A stretch of DNA of 64,000 bases from assembly GCA_028023455.1 (NCBI GenBank), contig JAQFVV010012396.1, positions 24,321,330 to 24,385,329 of the forward strand, written 5' to 3'. The stretch is from Epiperipatus broadwayi (taxonomy: Eukaryota; Onychophora; Udeonychophora; Euonychophora; Peripatidae). The notes below the pieces were generated by a model, which worked only from the letters and a program-made list of their open reading frames with translations, did no database searches and was not told the DNA's origin. Position 1 is the first letter of the stretch. Each line of letters starts with the position of its first letter. Below, piece after piece: positions 14,464 through 26,746 of this stretch. The position numbers and the translations under genes were made by a program.

Positions 14464-16969
14464 TTATAATAATTTTATACTCCTTGACTTCATATTAATA
14501 AACCTTGATATGATTGTATTTATTTCCAGTTCTGCACAAATATCATTTTCAATAGCAATTAATGCCAAATTAACAAGCTGTTTTTGTGACATAGTTGTTT
14601 TCAAGTAAGTTTTAATTAATTTTAACTTAGAAAAAGAGCGTTCACTGCTTGCAACACTAACAGGTAATGTTAATAATATTCTTAAAGCTATTGATAAGTT
14701 TGGCATAGATAAATTATTAGAAACTATAAAATTAAGTGTTTCGAAAGGGTTTTGAGAATTTAAAAAATCCTTTTGAAAAATATCTCGAAAAGCACATAAT
14801 TCGTCGAATAAATCTGTAGCATTAATATCTTTACTGTTATCAAATTTCAAAATATTTTCTAAATCTTTGCATTTTGCTTGTAACTCGCTCTTATTAATTT
14901 CTGATATTTTATATAGAAAATTGAAATTATTATAACATGCTTCGAGGAGTTCAAAGCATTCTGTTAAAGAATTAATCGCTACATCTAAAAGTGTAAAAAA
15001 CATGTTTATTTTAAATTTTTCTTCAGGTATTTGAGGTGTTTTGTCCTGATGCTCGTAATCAAATTGACGAGTTTTTTTCCGTTGTCGAACTTCTTTGGCA
15101 GTTTTAAATTCTTTCTCTCCATCAACCTCTTCGCTAAGTTCATCTGCAATTTTGAAAAAGTTTTTGAAATTTGAATCTGATCGATATTCTCGTTAAAAAT
15201 TTATTTAGATTTGCGATCGATTCTAAAGCAAGTGAAGCATTCATATTTACATTTTGGAGCATTTTACTGACAGGATTTATTCTATTTAATATATCATGCC
15301 AAATTATTAAAGAACAAATAAATTTGTAATCCTTAAGGTTAGTGCAGAGTGATTGAGCTTCATGTTGAATTTCTCTATTAAAAGATTCGTTGTTCATTAT
15401 TTCATAGAGTGCATCATAAATTTCACCCAACTGATACCGTAGAGGCCGGATTGCATCAATTCTGCTTTCCCATCGTGTTTCTGATGGTTGTTTTAGAGTT
15501 AAAGTTTTAATAAATTTTAAAAGGATTGACCACCATTTATAAGATGATGAAAAAAAATTGTATATTTTTTGAACAATTGCAAAAAAACCAATTGTATCTA
15601 CATTGACTTTGGCGGCATCGTTTATGATTAAGTTTAAAGAATGAGCAGCACATGGTACGTAAAATGCACGAGGGTTTTTGGTTAAAATCAAATTTTGAAG
15701 TCCAGCCTTTTTGCCTTTCATGTTGGCCCCATTATCATACCCTTGACCACGCATGTCTTCAATGGGAATCTTCCATTTTTCCAGTTGTTCAATTATTGTT
15801 GTACATAAACCTCGTCCAGTGGAATCTGTTATATCTATGAAACCTAAAAAGTTTTCTCTAATTTTAACCGTTCCATTATTACAAAAAACGAAGCGAATAA
15901 TTATGGTCATTTGTTCAGTTTTACTTGCATCTGGTGTACAATCTAAAATAATAGAATAATATTTGGATTTCTTTATCGATAATAAAATTGTTTCCCTAAT
16001 TGCTGTACTTAAAATTTCCAATAATTCATTTTGGCTATCTTTGCTCAAATAATGTACTCTATTGTTTTGATCTAGGGCCCTCTCAACATGATTTTCCATA
16101 ACGGGATCAAACTTCACAAATAATTCAATTAATTTTAAAAAATTTCCGTTATTTTTTTCGTATAATTTATCAGATGATCCGCGAAATGCTAAATTTTGAC
16201 TACCAAGGAATTTGATAATTTCAATCAGCCGTTCCAAAACACTCCTCCAATGTTTCTTTTCCATTTCATATACATTTTGAGATTGACAATCAATAGTAAT
16301 TTTGTTTTTTAATCTTTTCTCAAGTTCATTCCAATTCAATAAACTTTTCATGTGAGCCATACTAGTTTCATGTCTGTGTAAAGTTGTACTTAAATTTCTC
16401 CAATTATTGTATCCTTCTATGAGGCTAGATTCAGTATATCCAAAAACTTTGCAACAAAAGCAAAACACAGAGTTCAAAATTTCGGAATAAATAAGCCATT
16501 TTCGAAAAACTACTTCTCCGTTTTCCATTTTTCTATTATAATATACATCAGAAAATTTACGGCCATGTACATCGTTCAGATATATAATATCTTTCTTTTG
16601 AACAGGCCCCATTTCTACTAAAATAACACATAGTTTGTCATCGATTTTATTCCATTCAGCTGGATCTTCTAAATTTGTACACATTTGATATGATATTGGC
16701 ACAATGACTTTGTTGTCACTTAACTGTTTCTTACTAAAATCTTGTTCAATATTTTCAACTGTTCCCTGTGATCTAGATGATGTGCACGGTTCTGGTTCTT
16801 GTTGAGTATAAGCTATTTCAGAAGCAGTTGATATTTTAAGATATTTATTAAGTGATCCACTTTGTTTTTTAATGTTTGCTATTTTTTCAGCTTGGCATTT
16901 ACGATTTTGTGCACCGGATAGTTTTTTCTTAGTTTTTGATTCCATATTACTTTTACTCATGAACGCCAC
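14464..16969 (-). pseudogene. hAT transposase, ZMYM1/DUF4371 type, single frameshift
   Basis: This gene encodes the enzyme that would excise and reinsert the surrounding transposon. The first frame (16,969 down to 15,140) gives 609 residues: a basic N-terminus, a TTF-type zinc finger around residues 168-206 (C170, C172/C173, H198, H200, H206) and a DUF4371 region. It has the acidic residue of ILDCT (D343), YDNGANM (D412), the C-x2-H motif at 440-443 and TRW at 498-500. The second frame (14,464-15,003, extending upstream to about 15,189) contains the hAT C-terminal dimerisation domain with SSERSFSKLK. Close to 15,190 a one-base shift disconnects the two. After it the frame stays open to the stop at 14,464, so the ancestral protein was about 834 residues, normal for this group. 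The chosen start is the first in-frame Met; Met4 or Met9 are alternatives. I see no other premature stop. Without correction the copy is inactive. Confidence 0.9.
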
Positions 16970-18155
16970 TTTAAAATAATTTTCAAATGTAATAAATAAA
17001 TAAATAAATACGGACTCTAATTTATATATTTACATCATGTATCTTAATACTTAAGATTATATATCGCTAATTTAGATGTCCAACACAAATTACTTCTTGC
17101 GCCAAAATACAAAACTCTATACGCGGAGGGGAAGAAGTTGTTTAACTTGTTTACCTAAAAAAGGCAGCTAATAAATTGGAAATATTCAGCCATTGACATT
17201 AAAAATGGTCAGGTTTTAAAATAACTCAAGTGTCCAGTTTTTTACGCTTGATTGAACATTTTAGTTTTACCATTGGCAATATTTTCTTTTGTTATCATAT
17301 ATTTTTCTAATTAACACAGGTGGCCTGCCAGGCCTGATTTGCGATTTCAATAGAAAATTTCCTGGGATTATAATTATTGTTTACAAGTTCTTACTAAGAT
17401 TTTAAAATTTGCGATAAACATCATAAGCAAACGTATGTAATTAATTTGCAAACCTAATTAGTATGCAGAAAAAATATACTTTTGACAACGATTAAAATAT
17501 ATAAAATAAAAAGTAAACTGAAAATTATATTAAGTTTACTGGAATTATACCTATAATATATATTACATACACGTTCGAATATTTATATCAAATTATTATT
17601 TAAATAAAATATTAGAAAATGTTTTATTTTGCAATATTATAATCGTTTCTTACGATTTCAAAATTATGTACATGATCTAATATATATATATATACGCATA
17701 TACATACATAAGTTCTAATTTATAATACTTTTAGTGTGTGTTTATTCATATATTTGCTAGCAGAAAGTTACTTATAGTTTACTATAAGCAGTACTATATA
17801 TATATAAACATTACAATATGAAATTTGTAATATAATAAACTTTATGTTTAGTTTATTGTTCATGATAAATAATAGATTTGATTGTTTTATATTTTTAATA
17901 TTAAGCAGAGCTTGTGTGCAGGCCTGCTTGTGTGTGTCATTTAATAAGATATAATATGACTTCATATGATTTTCAATAATCTACTCTCAATAATTTTTGT
18001 AAATAAACATTTGAGAATAATATTCTTCAAATGTGAGTATTTTTGTTAGTAGAGTTTTAATTTCTCAGGGATGGCGCCTTCTTTTTCAGATGCTAATCTC
18101 TCAGTGATGGCGCCTCCTTCTGCCAGCACCCGCATGCCCGCTTCCGCCGGCCCTG

Positions 18156-18163
18156 CCTATATC
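18156..18163. repeat. Target-site duplication, right (hAT)
   Basis: CCTATATC, the exact partner of 13,585-13,592. Confidence 0.93.
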
Positions 18164-18905
18164 CATATGGAAGAATTCATTCATATTCTAATAAATTAGA
18201 GATTGGAATTGAAACAAGTGTTTCCCATAGTTATATTTTTTATTAAATTGGAATTAGAACCTAAAGAGGCTTTTCATTATAGTTACTGTTATAGAAAGAT
18301 GTTGAGGTTACATATCTCATATTCAGTGTATGCATTTGTCTATAGTAAGAAACTTATAAGTCAGATAAATGCTTTATACATATAGGTTTATCCATACATA
18401 AAGATATATTTTTCTTGAAGTCCAGATGCACTGTATGGAAAGGCACTTGATTATTTATAACTATATCAATACTGTAGTATAAATGAAGATTGAATTTAGA
18501 AAAAAAAATTGGCATTTAATAAGTAATCTTTGTTTTCTGCATGCATATGAAGAAAAACCTTTATTAAAAGAAAAGTAAGTTACATGTCAGCTGATAATTG
18601 TTTCATAATTAAACTATTGTTGTATGTTGTAATAAACTTTTTAAATGTGATATAGTATGGGTTACACTAATTCATCGGGAATAATTTGTGTGTTTCATGA
18701 TTTATCCAGGTATAGCAAATAGGGGCTGCATGTGATAATCATCATTATATTAAATAAAATATTGTTAAAAACATGTCTGGATCTATTTTCTGAGATTTGA
18801 ATTCAGATCACATCCATTTAAATTATATACATTGTAATGGAATGGGCTTTACCTGGTACGAAAATAGGTTAGCTAGGTCATCACAATGAATAACAAATCT
18901 TTGTA

Positions 18906-19003
<98 letters not shown>

Positions 19004-19944
19004 GCCTTTTTATATGGGTCTCCATAAATTGTTGTATCAATCTATTTAAAAAATTTTAAATTTAAGATATATTTAGCTATATGATTTTAATTTTGTTTAT
19101 AACAAACTTTTTAAAAGTGTAATTAAAGTAATTCATGAGTGTTTGATATGTAAAAATTGTGCTGATGTTGAGAGAGACATTTCAATGGGAATGATAATAG
19201 TATATGGTTGGGAAAACTGGCCATAAGCAATACTGCATAAATAAATTTAATAAATGAATGTTTAAAGTTAAAGTTTTAAAAGACAAGTTAAAATTAAATG
19301 CCTATATTTATTGTTGATAAAAATTAATATTTAATAAATGAATATAAATATTTTAATTATTAGTAATACATAATAGAAGAATTAATGTTGGATTTTAATA
19401 ATATCGAATTATTATTTTAAAAGCTGTTATAAGATATTATTTATTTTAAAAATGTTTATTTTTAAAAAATGAATTGTTAATTTATTTTTAGATTATAACA
19501 AGCGTTTGTAGCTTTGTTGTAAAAAACAGATGTTAATTAAAATACGTACACACATGCTTGGGAGTATTTTAGTAAAGTTGCAAAGCTATTTTAAAAATTC
19601 TGTTATAAAATTTATAAATATTATTTTGGCTATCATGAAATAAAAATAAAAATAATTAATGTGAAATATTAAATCTGATTTTTAAAATACTGCTTAAAAA
19701 CATAACGAATAAAAATAGACTTAGTTTGTTTATAAAAATAATCTTATAAAAGTTAAACGTAAAAGTTAAGTAAGAAAGTATATTTTTAAAAAAAAAATGT
19801 TTAATAGATCTAAATAAATGATGAATATTAATTTAAGAATTTAATAATGTGATAAATAATAAATATTAAAAGTCATTATTTATTTTTAATTCTGTCTTGT
19901 TGGTGAAATATGTAAATAAGCTAGCAAGTCAATTGTTTAATTCA
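18164..19944. other. AT-rich non-coding stretch
   Basis: AT-rich flank of the hAT insertion. It contains the long (TA)n tract at 18,908-19,000 and no convincing coding or RNA feature. Confidence 0.6.
18908..19000. repeat. (TA)n microsatellite, about 93 bp
   Basis: An uninterrupted TA/AT run, seen directly. Confidence 0.97.
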
Positions 19945-19977
19945 CCAATCAAGTGGGAGTTTTCTTCCGGTATAAAA
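19945..19977 (+). promoter_or_regulatory. Candidate RNA polymerase II promoter: CCAAT box and TATA box
   Basis: CCAAT at 19,945-19,949 is followed by TATAAAA at 19,971-19,977 in a locally less AT-rich stretch (TTCCGGTATAAAACC). The expected start of transcription would fall near 20,002-20,008. The first ATG in a reasonable context downstream is at 20,203 and opens a frame with a consensus-like splice donor at 20,299. TATA-like strings are common in AT-rich DNA, so only the combination gives the call any weight. It might equally be the promoter of an unrecognised retroelement. Confidence 0.3.
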
Positions 19978-20334
19978 CCAAGGTTCAATTGTTAGGAGGT
20001 GACTTGTGATTGAAATTCTTAAAGTAAAAGGTGCTATTAAAAATAGCTAAGTGATTATAGACGCTCTAAAAATCGTTTAAAATTATAAGAGAGTAGTTTT
20101 TAAAAATAATTTATAAAAGTTACCGATGAATATGCAGTGTTAATTTATTGTACTTCCCTATTGATCGTTTCCTATTAATGCTCAATTTACTATCAAATAA
20201 TCATGAGGACATCGTATAAGGATAAAATATATTGGAGACTTTATACTGAGAATTTATCAAACGCTGGATTGACTAGCAGAGTTATTAGATACCTAACGGT
20301 AATACGTTGGACTTTGTATAAATTTAAAAGCTAA

Positions 20335-23316
20335 TGATAGTTAATTTTTAAAAATAGATATTTAAAAGCATGAGAAATACTTCTTTATGAAGCAAGTATT
20401 TGTAAATTCTAAATTTAAATATATATCTTGGTAAAGATATAATATGTAACAGTAAGAGTATAAGTAATTGCCTTGTTAAGTCTTTATGGTTTAAAAGACT
20501 ACACTTTAATAGTTTTAAAAAGGCAAATAAATTGGAGATGTAATAAGTAAAGAAATACTTATAAGTCAAATTATGATATTATTAAAGTCTAAACGCTGGT
20601 CGTATAGAAGACTTTAAAAATAATCTTACCTAAATATCTTTTACGGAATGCGCAAATCTACGTGGATATCCCAAATCAAATCAATTAAAATAATTAAACA
20701 AGAATTTATAAATTATAAACTAATGCTAAAAAATAATAACTTTAAAATAATTTTCCTATAAAGAAGAGAATATGGATCCTATAAACTATTTTAATTTTAT
20801 TTTGTTTATGGTGGAATTGACTCTGACTTTTATTTTTATTTTATTTTTAAAAAAGAACGTTTTCATTTTTGTCATAAAAACTTTTAAAGAACACGTGATG
20901 TACCGGAAAAGGAAGTAATGTTTAGTGAAAACTTGTGCCTAGGAAAAAGAACAATGATAACTGGATGAAAACACCGTTGGATGTTATATAATATTTTTAT
21001 TTATTAACTAACATAAATATTTCATTAATTATTGATTTATTAAAGATAGGAAAGGTACATTTACATTTTTTTTAAATAATAACTAAATACTAATATAATC
21101 TTTTATTGCATAAAGTTTATTTTATAATTATACAACACATAATATTTTAAAGAATAATTGTTGAGTGTAAATGTGAAATTATTTTGTAAAACTGGAATCC
21201 TGGAGGACATCATGTGACGGACTGTACATTGAAGTATTATTTATGGTAAAAATTGTGTAATAATAATAATAATTTGATGTATTTACTATGTTTTCTTTAG
21301 ATCAACCAAATGTTATATGATTATTGAATGAATGTATTAATGTTTAAATAATATACATGCACAAGATTAATAATAGCAGTTTTTATTTTAATATGCATAT
21401 TTTAAATTGATGATATAAGTTTAGTACAACGTAATATGAGAACCTAGAAATAATTATATGATTCTTTCGTGAATGAATTTCAATGTTTCTGTTCCAATAT
21501 TAGAAATTAGATTTATTATACTAGTGTAAGTTATTTATTTTTTTCTTTTAAAGTTAGTAAGAAGTATATAAGGTCTATATTTTAATTTTATTTTATTAGA
21601 TGAGTTACGTTAATTTTACATAGAAATTTATATTTTTGATTGAAGGCTTATTGTAAATAGATGATGAAGTATAGGAGAGTTTGGATCGTTATTATTTTGT
21701 TTTGAAATTGATCATTTGTTTTTCTAAAATTAAATAAGGTTGAAATGATATTTGTAGATAGAAGTTTATTAGGAAGAAATAGGAATAACAAGTAAAGTAA
21801 AGTAATGATTTAAATTAGAAAAGAATCATAGAATTTTATTTAACATAATACTTTATCAAATTTGAAATTGTTGAATAATTTTAAATATTATTTTTTTAAA
21901 AGTACATATACGTATTGCATATTTTAATAAGACATGTAGTATGACATTATATCGGAATAAAATAAATAGTGATAATCAATAATTGTTATTATACTACAAA
22001 GTTATATCAGTTGATACATTAATTAATATTTGAGTCATACTGATAATAAATGTAATACAGCCTTATACATTATAATATAAATAACAGTAGGACTTATGTG
22101 AAATAGCAATTTAAATTATTAAAGTTGGTTTATTTACATACATGCTACATGAATGATATCTTACATAAAATCTTTTCTTATATTAATTGATAATAAGTAA
22201 TGTTTATGTAAATTAAAGTCATAAACTTAATTGAATTTTATTAATAAAACATTCTGTGAAATGTATAAATTATCTACTTATAGTTATGGAAATAATAACA
22301 GTGTAAAAATCTTGTATTATTATTTTTCTTATTTTTATTTTCTTTAGTTCCATTTAAATGTAAATAGTGTAAATAAATTATTTGTTAAAGTTAATGTAAA
22401 TAAATTTGTTAAGTTGTTTAAAAGATGTGTTGAATTCATTATTTTACACCACAGCATTTGACAACAGATAATTTGAATGTACATAATATTTGCACAATAT
22501 GAATTTATTATTTTATTATTTGAAAAAGAAACACAATATTTTCTTAATATAATTTATAGAAATTGATTGACATTAACATATAATATTACAATGGTCATAA
22601 AGTAATTATAATGCACAATATAAAAGTATAAGATTATTTATTGCCACAAATTGTTAAATTATAAGATTTTGGTCTATTCTAAAATTAAGATACTACATGG
22701 AAATGAAAGACATGCATATGATTTGCTTATTTTCTTAATGATTAAAAGTATAACCCAATAGATAAGATTAAGATATACCCTAAAGATTATTATTGTTAGT
22801 GATTATTATTAGAATAAGTTAGGTGTATGTAGGTTTGATATTAAATCCCTTATCATTCCTATCTACATGAATTATTATTACTTTAAGATAATTAGAAGAA
22901 CCTGAGATCATTTTAATTATATTTCCTTAACAATAGATTGAGATTTATTTATCTATTTTTATTAAAGATACTTTCATTTATAAAAGTCATAAGAGTGCTA
23001 TAGAGTTAGTAATGAGATAATTAGAAGTAATAGTATTCTTATGCCATTGAGACAGTGTCTTGGAAAGATATTGACTTAATGTAAATCTGATTACCAATTG
23101 TAACTTCACTTCACAGTCTCATGATTTTATTAAATATTTATTTAATTAGTACATAATATTGAACTATATTAATTTTTGATAAGTTTGTAATAAATTTGAT
23201 AAGTTATAATATTATAAAAATATATTAAAGATAGTTGTACATATTTTAGCCGAGCATAATAATTTGATTGAGCTAGTCATATTTTTAAATTATATCATAT
23301 ATCGAGAAGTGAGGGT

Positions 23317-23360
<44 letters not shown>

Positions 23361-25286
23361 TTATACCTATATATATATATATATATATTAATTTCATTTC
23401 TATTATCCTGAGTTTTAAACTCATGAAGACTCTGCATAATCATCTAGTTCAGGCTATATTAGTATCACTTAAAATACAGATAGATGCAAACATGTGTAGG
23501 TGTTTAATGTTAGGTGTGGATATGAACTTATGCATAAATGGCAAAAATATTTATAAATATATAAAAAAATATGGCCAATTAAAATGTTGATTATAGAAAA
23601 GCATACCAAAGATTTTAATTTAATATTTGAATATATTTAATAACTATATTTACAGTGATTAATATTTTTAACAAAGAAAATTTATAAGAAAATTATAAAA
23701 CATTTAATTAGACTATTATGGATATTCTTTGCTTATAATTGATTCTAACTATGATTCTGAACCCTAATCCCCACAAGGATTAGCTATTTGATGTCTCTAT
23801 TAACATAAATGAAATTTATATTATATTTATGATTACCACAGTTATCCTTACTTTCTATATTTTTACTTGAAACTCATTTTTCATTTTATTTTAATTAACT
23901 TTGTATATTAGGTTCCTATCTGTCATTGTTGTGATATGAAATTCCTGCTATGTATGATAGTCATGCTATAGACAAGAAAGACCATTTATGACAGAAATAG
24001 TTAGTCATATATTCTGAACACATTTAGCACAACTATTAGTATAAACAAAGAAAGAAAGATATATGCTGTGCAAGTGTACAAATATTTGGACTAAATATGT
24101 ATTAGGTAAAATCTTATCTTTTCTTTCTGGAGATGATTGGAATATTATGCAGTCAAGTGCTCATTGCAAATTATATTTTATTTTGCTTGTGCTAAAGGCA
24201 ACAATATTACTTCATTATGTTATATACTAACACTTACACCTCCCTCCTTTTGTCTCTATATTAAAGTAAATAATTTTTTTTGTCAAATAAGCAAACAAAG
24301 TTAATGCCATCAACCTAGATCTGGTTTTGAAGATTATAAAGGAAAATGTCTTAGTGAATCATTCTAGTAATCCTTATTAATCAATTTCAGGTATAGATGG
24401 TAAATTGTGAGTGTTCTAGAACATCCATTGTCACTTATCATTTAAAGCCTTGGAATTTTCGCTTTGAAGTGGAGAGTTATTCTATCTATTCATTAACAAT
24501 CGACTTGATGTTTCATAGTGCAGATATAAAGTGCTAGGCTAATTCCATCCTGGTTCTTACAGTAACATTCTTTTCTCAATGCCACTTTTGCACTTAACAA
24601 TGCATATTTGGAAATTTGAATGATCTGAATTTACTTGCAAAAATTTTAATTACGAATTTCTTAGTTGGCTAACTTTAATTTTACATGTTTGTTATCACTT
24701 TTTCAGATATTCGGATATTGGTTTTTAATATTATTTCAAGTCAAAATTGGCTGATGTTTTGAATTCTTTACCGAAATTTTTGTAGGTTATTAAGCTAAAA
24801 AAATTTATCCCTCTTTGAAGAAGAAGCTCATTTAAAAAAGCAAGTGCATGATTATCATTAAAAATCATTGTTGATGTTTTTTTAATGAATATTATTATAT
24901 ATAATTTGATAATACCAATAAAATTGAATGTGATATTTCTTTACTTTAATAATAATTTTTATGTCTTGATTGCATTCATTTTATCCAATCATATTTACCA
25001 TGCATTGTCATGTTGTGTTTGAGTTATAACATGTTTAATAAGGTAATAATTATTAAAGGTTAGTTATTGTGTATGTCTTATAAATTCAATTGAGATATCT
25101 ATTTACAGTATAATTAAGTTGGTGTTTAGAATGTGTGTTGCAATTAATGGATTGTCAATTTTAATGCTTTAATATTTATTAATCTAATGATTAATAAATA
25201 ACACTAATATTATGGATCTTGAATTTGGATAAGGCTATATGGTGTGTAATTGGTATTGGAGAAATGTAAATGTAAGGGGTACCCAT

Positions 25287-25290
<4 letters not shown>
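20335..25290. other. AT-rich non-coding stretch
   Basis: About 5 kb of AT-rich sequence. It has short (TA)n runs at 23,320-23,354 and 23,369-23,389 and a few slightly more GC-rich patches (20,880-20,990 and 21,180-21,240). I found no protein motif, tRNA or repeat pair that I could defend. Confidence 0.55.
23320..23389. repeat. (TA)n microsatellite, two runs
   Basis: TA runs at 23,320-23,354 and 23,369-23,389 separated by a short TTTATACC-type interruption. Confidence 0.93.

Positions 25291-25358
<68 letters not shown>
25291..25358. repeat. (TA)n microsatellite abutting a truncated MITE copy
   Basis: A TA run of 68 bp with one TCT interruption near 25,319. It ends exactly where the MITE-derived sequence GATCAATAGATGG begins. 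Confidence 0.94.
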
Positions 25359-25361
<3 letters not shown>

Positions 25362-25505
25362 CAATAGATGGAGCTTTACCAAGACCTCCAAACAAACATA
25401 TTTGTTTACATAAACGTCAGATTCAATATTCACTGTCTCTTTCATTTTGCTCCACCCTCAGATCAGCTGATTACAAGCTGATTTGCTCTCATCAGTGAGG
25501 GATAG
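25359..25505 (-). mobile_element. Truncated copy of the 25.7-kb foldback element
   Basis: This 147-bp segment is the reverse complement of the spacer and inner right arm of the element at 25,721-26,007. It shares GATGGAGCTTTACCAAGACC, CACTGTCTCTTTCATTTTGC and CTCATCAGTGAGGGA. The outer part of its arm is missing and replaced by the adjoining (TA)n tract. It is non-coding. Confidence 0.85.
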
Positions 25506-25720
25506 GAGTTAGAAACTAGACCTAAATATTAATTCCAAGCGTTTATGCAAAACGTTTCTATCAGTTTGCAAGCATTAATTTTTTAGACACCTAAATGTCT
25601 TCAAACTCAATCTATCAAACTAGATAGCTATGTGGGTCTGATATCAGTTCAGTTTCTCCACATAGTCAAAGCTTCTGCAATCTATATCATTGCAAGAAAA
25701 CTTTAAAGGTACATTTATGA

Positions 25721-26007
25721 AAAAACAAAAACAAGTTTTATATACGTAAAAACCTGCTATCGCTTGTATTAATGATCAATAGATGGAGCTTTACCAAGAC
25801 CTCCAATCCCTCACTGATGAGAGCAAATCAGCTTGAAATCAGCTGATCTGATGGTGGAGCAAAATGAAAGAGACAGTGAATATTGATTGACTCTGATGTT
25901 TATGTAAACAAATACGCTTGTTTGGAGGTCTTGGTAAAGCTCCATCTATTGATCATTAATACAAGCGATAGCAGGTTTTTACGTATATAAAACTTGTTTT
26001 TGTTTTT
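25721..26007. mobile_element. Foldback MITE with 85-bp perfect inverted repeats
   Basis: Arms at 25,721-25,805 and 25,923-26,007 are exact reverse complements as far as I can read. They flank a 117-bp spacer (25,806-25,922) that carries CTCACTGATGAGAG and a GAAATCAGCTGATCT semi-palindrome. There is no coding capacity. The left flank is TTTATGA and the right flank a CATATATA run, and no clear target duplication is visible. The near-perfect arms imply either recent insertion or ongoing arm homogenisation. Confidence 0.88.
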
Positions 26008-26313
26008 CATATATATATATATAAATGTTAGTCATTGAAACATGCTTAGTGACTATATATATATATATATATATTGTAATAATATTTCTATATGAAATCT
26101 TACATTTGAGAAAAAAATATTTTTGTATTTATTTTCACTGTATTCCTGTGCAACATTGTTTTTACCTTAAAATATTTGTTAAGATGGTCAATAAATAATT
26201 ACCCAAATAAATTACAAATAAATCTCAAAAGAAATTACAATTATAAATAAAATTTTAACTAAATTAATTCAGTTATGTTAGTTATATATGTATGCATTTA
26301 TTTAGATTATTAG

Positions 26314-26458
26314 GTAATATATAGGGTATATGAGCACAGAATTTCAGACGATCCATCACTCTCCACTCTATCTAACAACACCGATACACTCAAGCACATA
26401 TATGCTGAAAAGATAAATAATCACCTATATACATATTTCAGCTAAACCAGCAATCATC
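26314..26458. mobile_element. Partial copy of the 26.7-kb foldback element, loop inverted
   Basis: The first part (26,314 to about 26,384) matches part of the left arm of the element at 26,747-27,055, with landmarks TATAGGGTATATGA and CACTCTCCACTCTATC. The second part matches the spacer of that element in the opposite orientation (CACTCAAGCACATATATGC, then AAACCAGCAATCATC). It therefore corresponds to a truncated element in the flipped orientation. Confidence 0.82.
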
Positions 26459-26746
26459 AGTTGGTCCAGATTATCATCTCCCACACACATATATATACTA
26501 TAAGTGCTCAGATATATATTAAGATAGACAATCCTCTTACTTTAATGGACAGGCTCCAATCTACTACACACTCCAACTCTTCAACCGTCCATCCAATTGA
26601 AAATCTGATGATGGAATGCTCAAAGGCCACCCTGAGGCTGAGATTCTTGTCACACCCATGTTGACCTAAGATCAATATGAACCCCACATGTACAGGATAT
26701 AATCCATTTAATATATATGAAAGGATGGACAGACATCTCTACAATG
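26459..26746. other. Unassigned, slightly less AT-rich segment between foldback copies
   Basis: This 288-bp segment lies between two copies of one foldback family and is richer in C than its surroundings (for example CCAACTCTTCAACCGTCC and CACCCTGAGGCTGAG). A 67-codon frame (26,461-26,664) crosses it, but I recognise no domain. It could be a fragment of another repeat family. Confidence 0.4.

Larger units (their letters stand above)
13593..18155 (-). mobile_element. Complete hAT transposon (ZMYM1-like transposase)
   Basis: A 4,563-bp DNA transposon whose ends can be fixed to the base. The left end reads CAGGGCCGGCG (13,593-13,603) and the right end is its reverse complement CGCCGGCCCTG (18,145-18,155). 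The octamer CCTATATC lies immediately outside both ends (13,585-13,592 and 18,156-18,163). A perfect 8-bp target duplication and a CAGGG terminus are hallmarks of the hAT superfamily. The element encodes a hAT transposase on the minus strand. Both subterminal regions carry GGCGCC motifs (for example 18,073, 18,109 and near 13,614), which could be transposase-binding repeats, an inference. The 1.1 kb upstream of the transposase start should contain its promoter. A palindromic insert occupies part of the region downstream of the gene. The perfect target duplication suggests fairly recent insertion. Confidence 0.93.

Noticed and set aside
15652-15959. Plus-strand frames inside the hAT transposase
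   Set aside because: They are antisense shadows of the transposase coding sequence.
23264-25445. Frames with long Tyr-Ile repeats at 23,264-23,590 and 25,191-25,445
   Set aside because: They are translations of (TA)n microsatellites.
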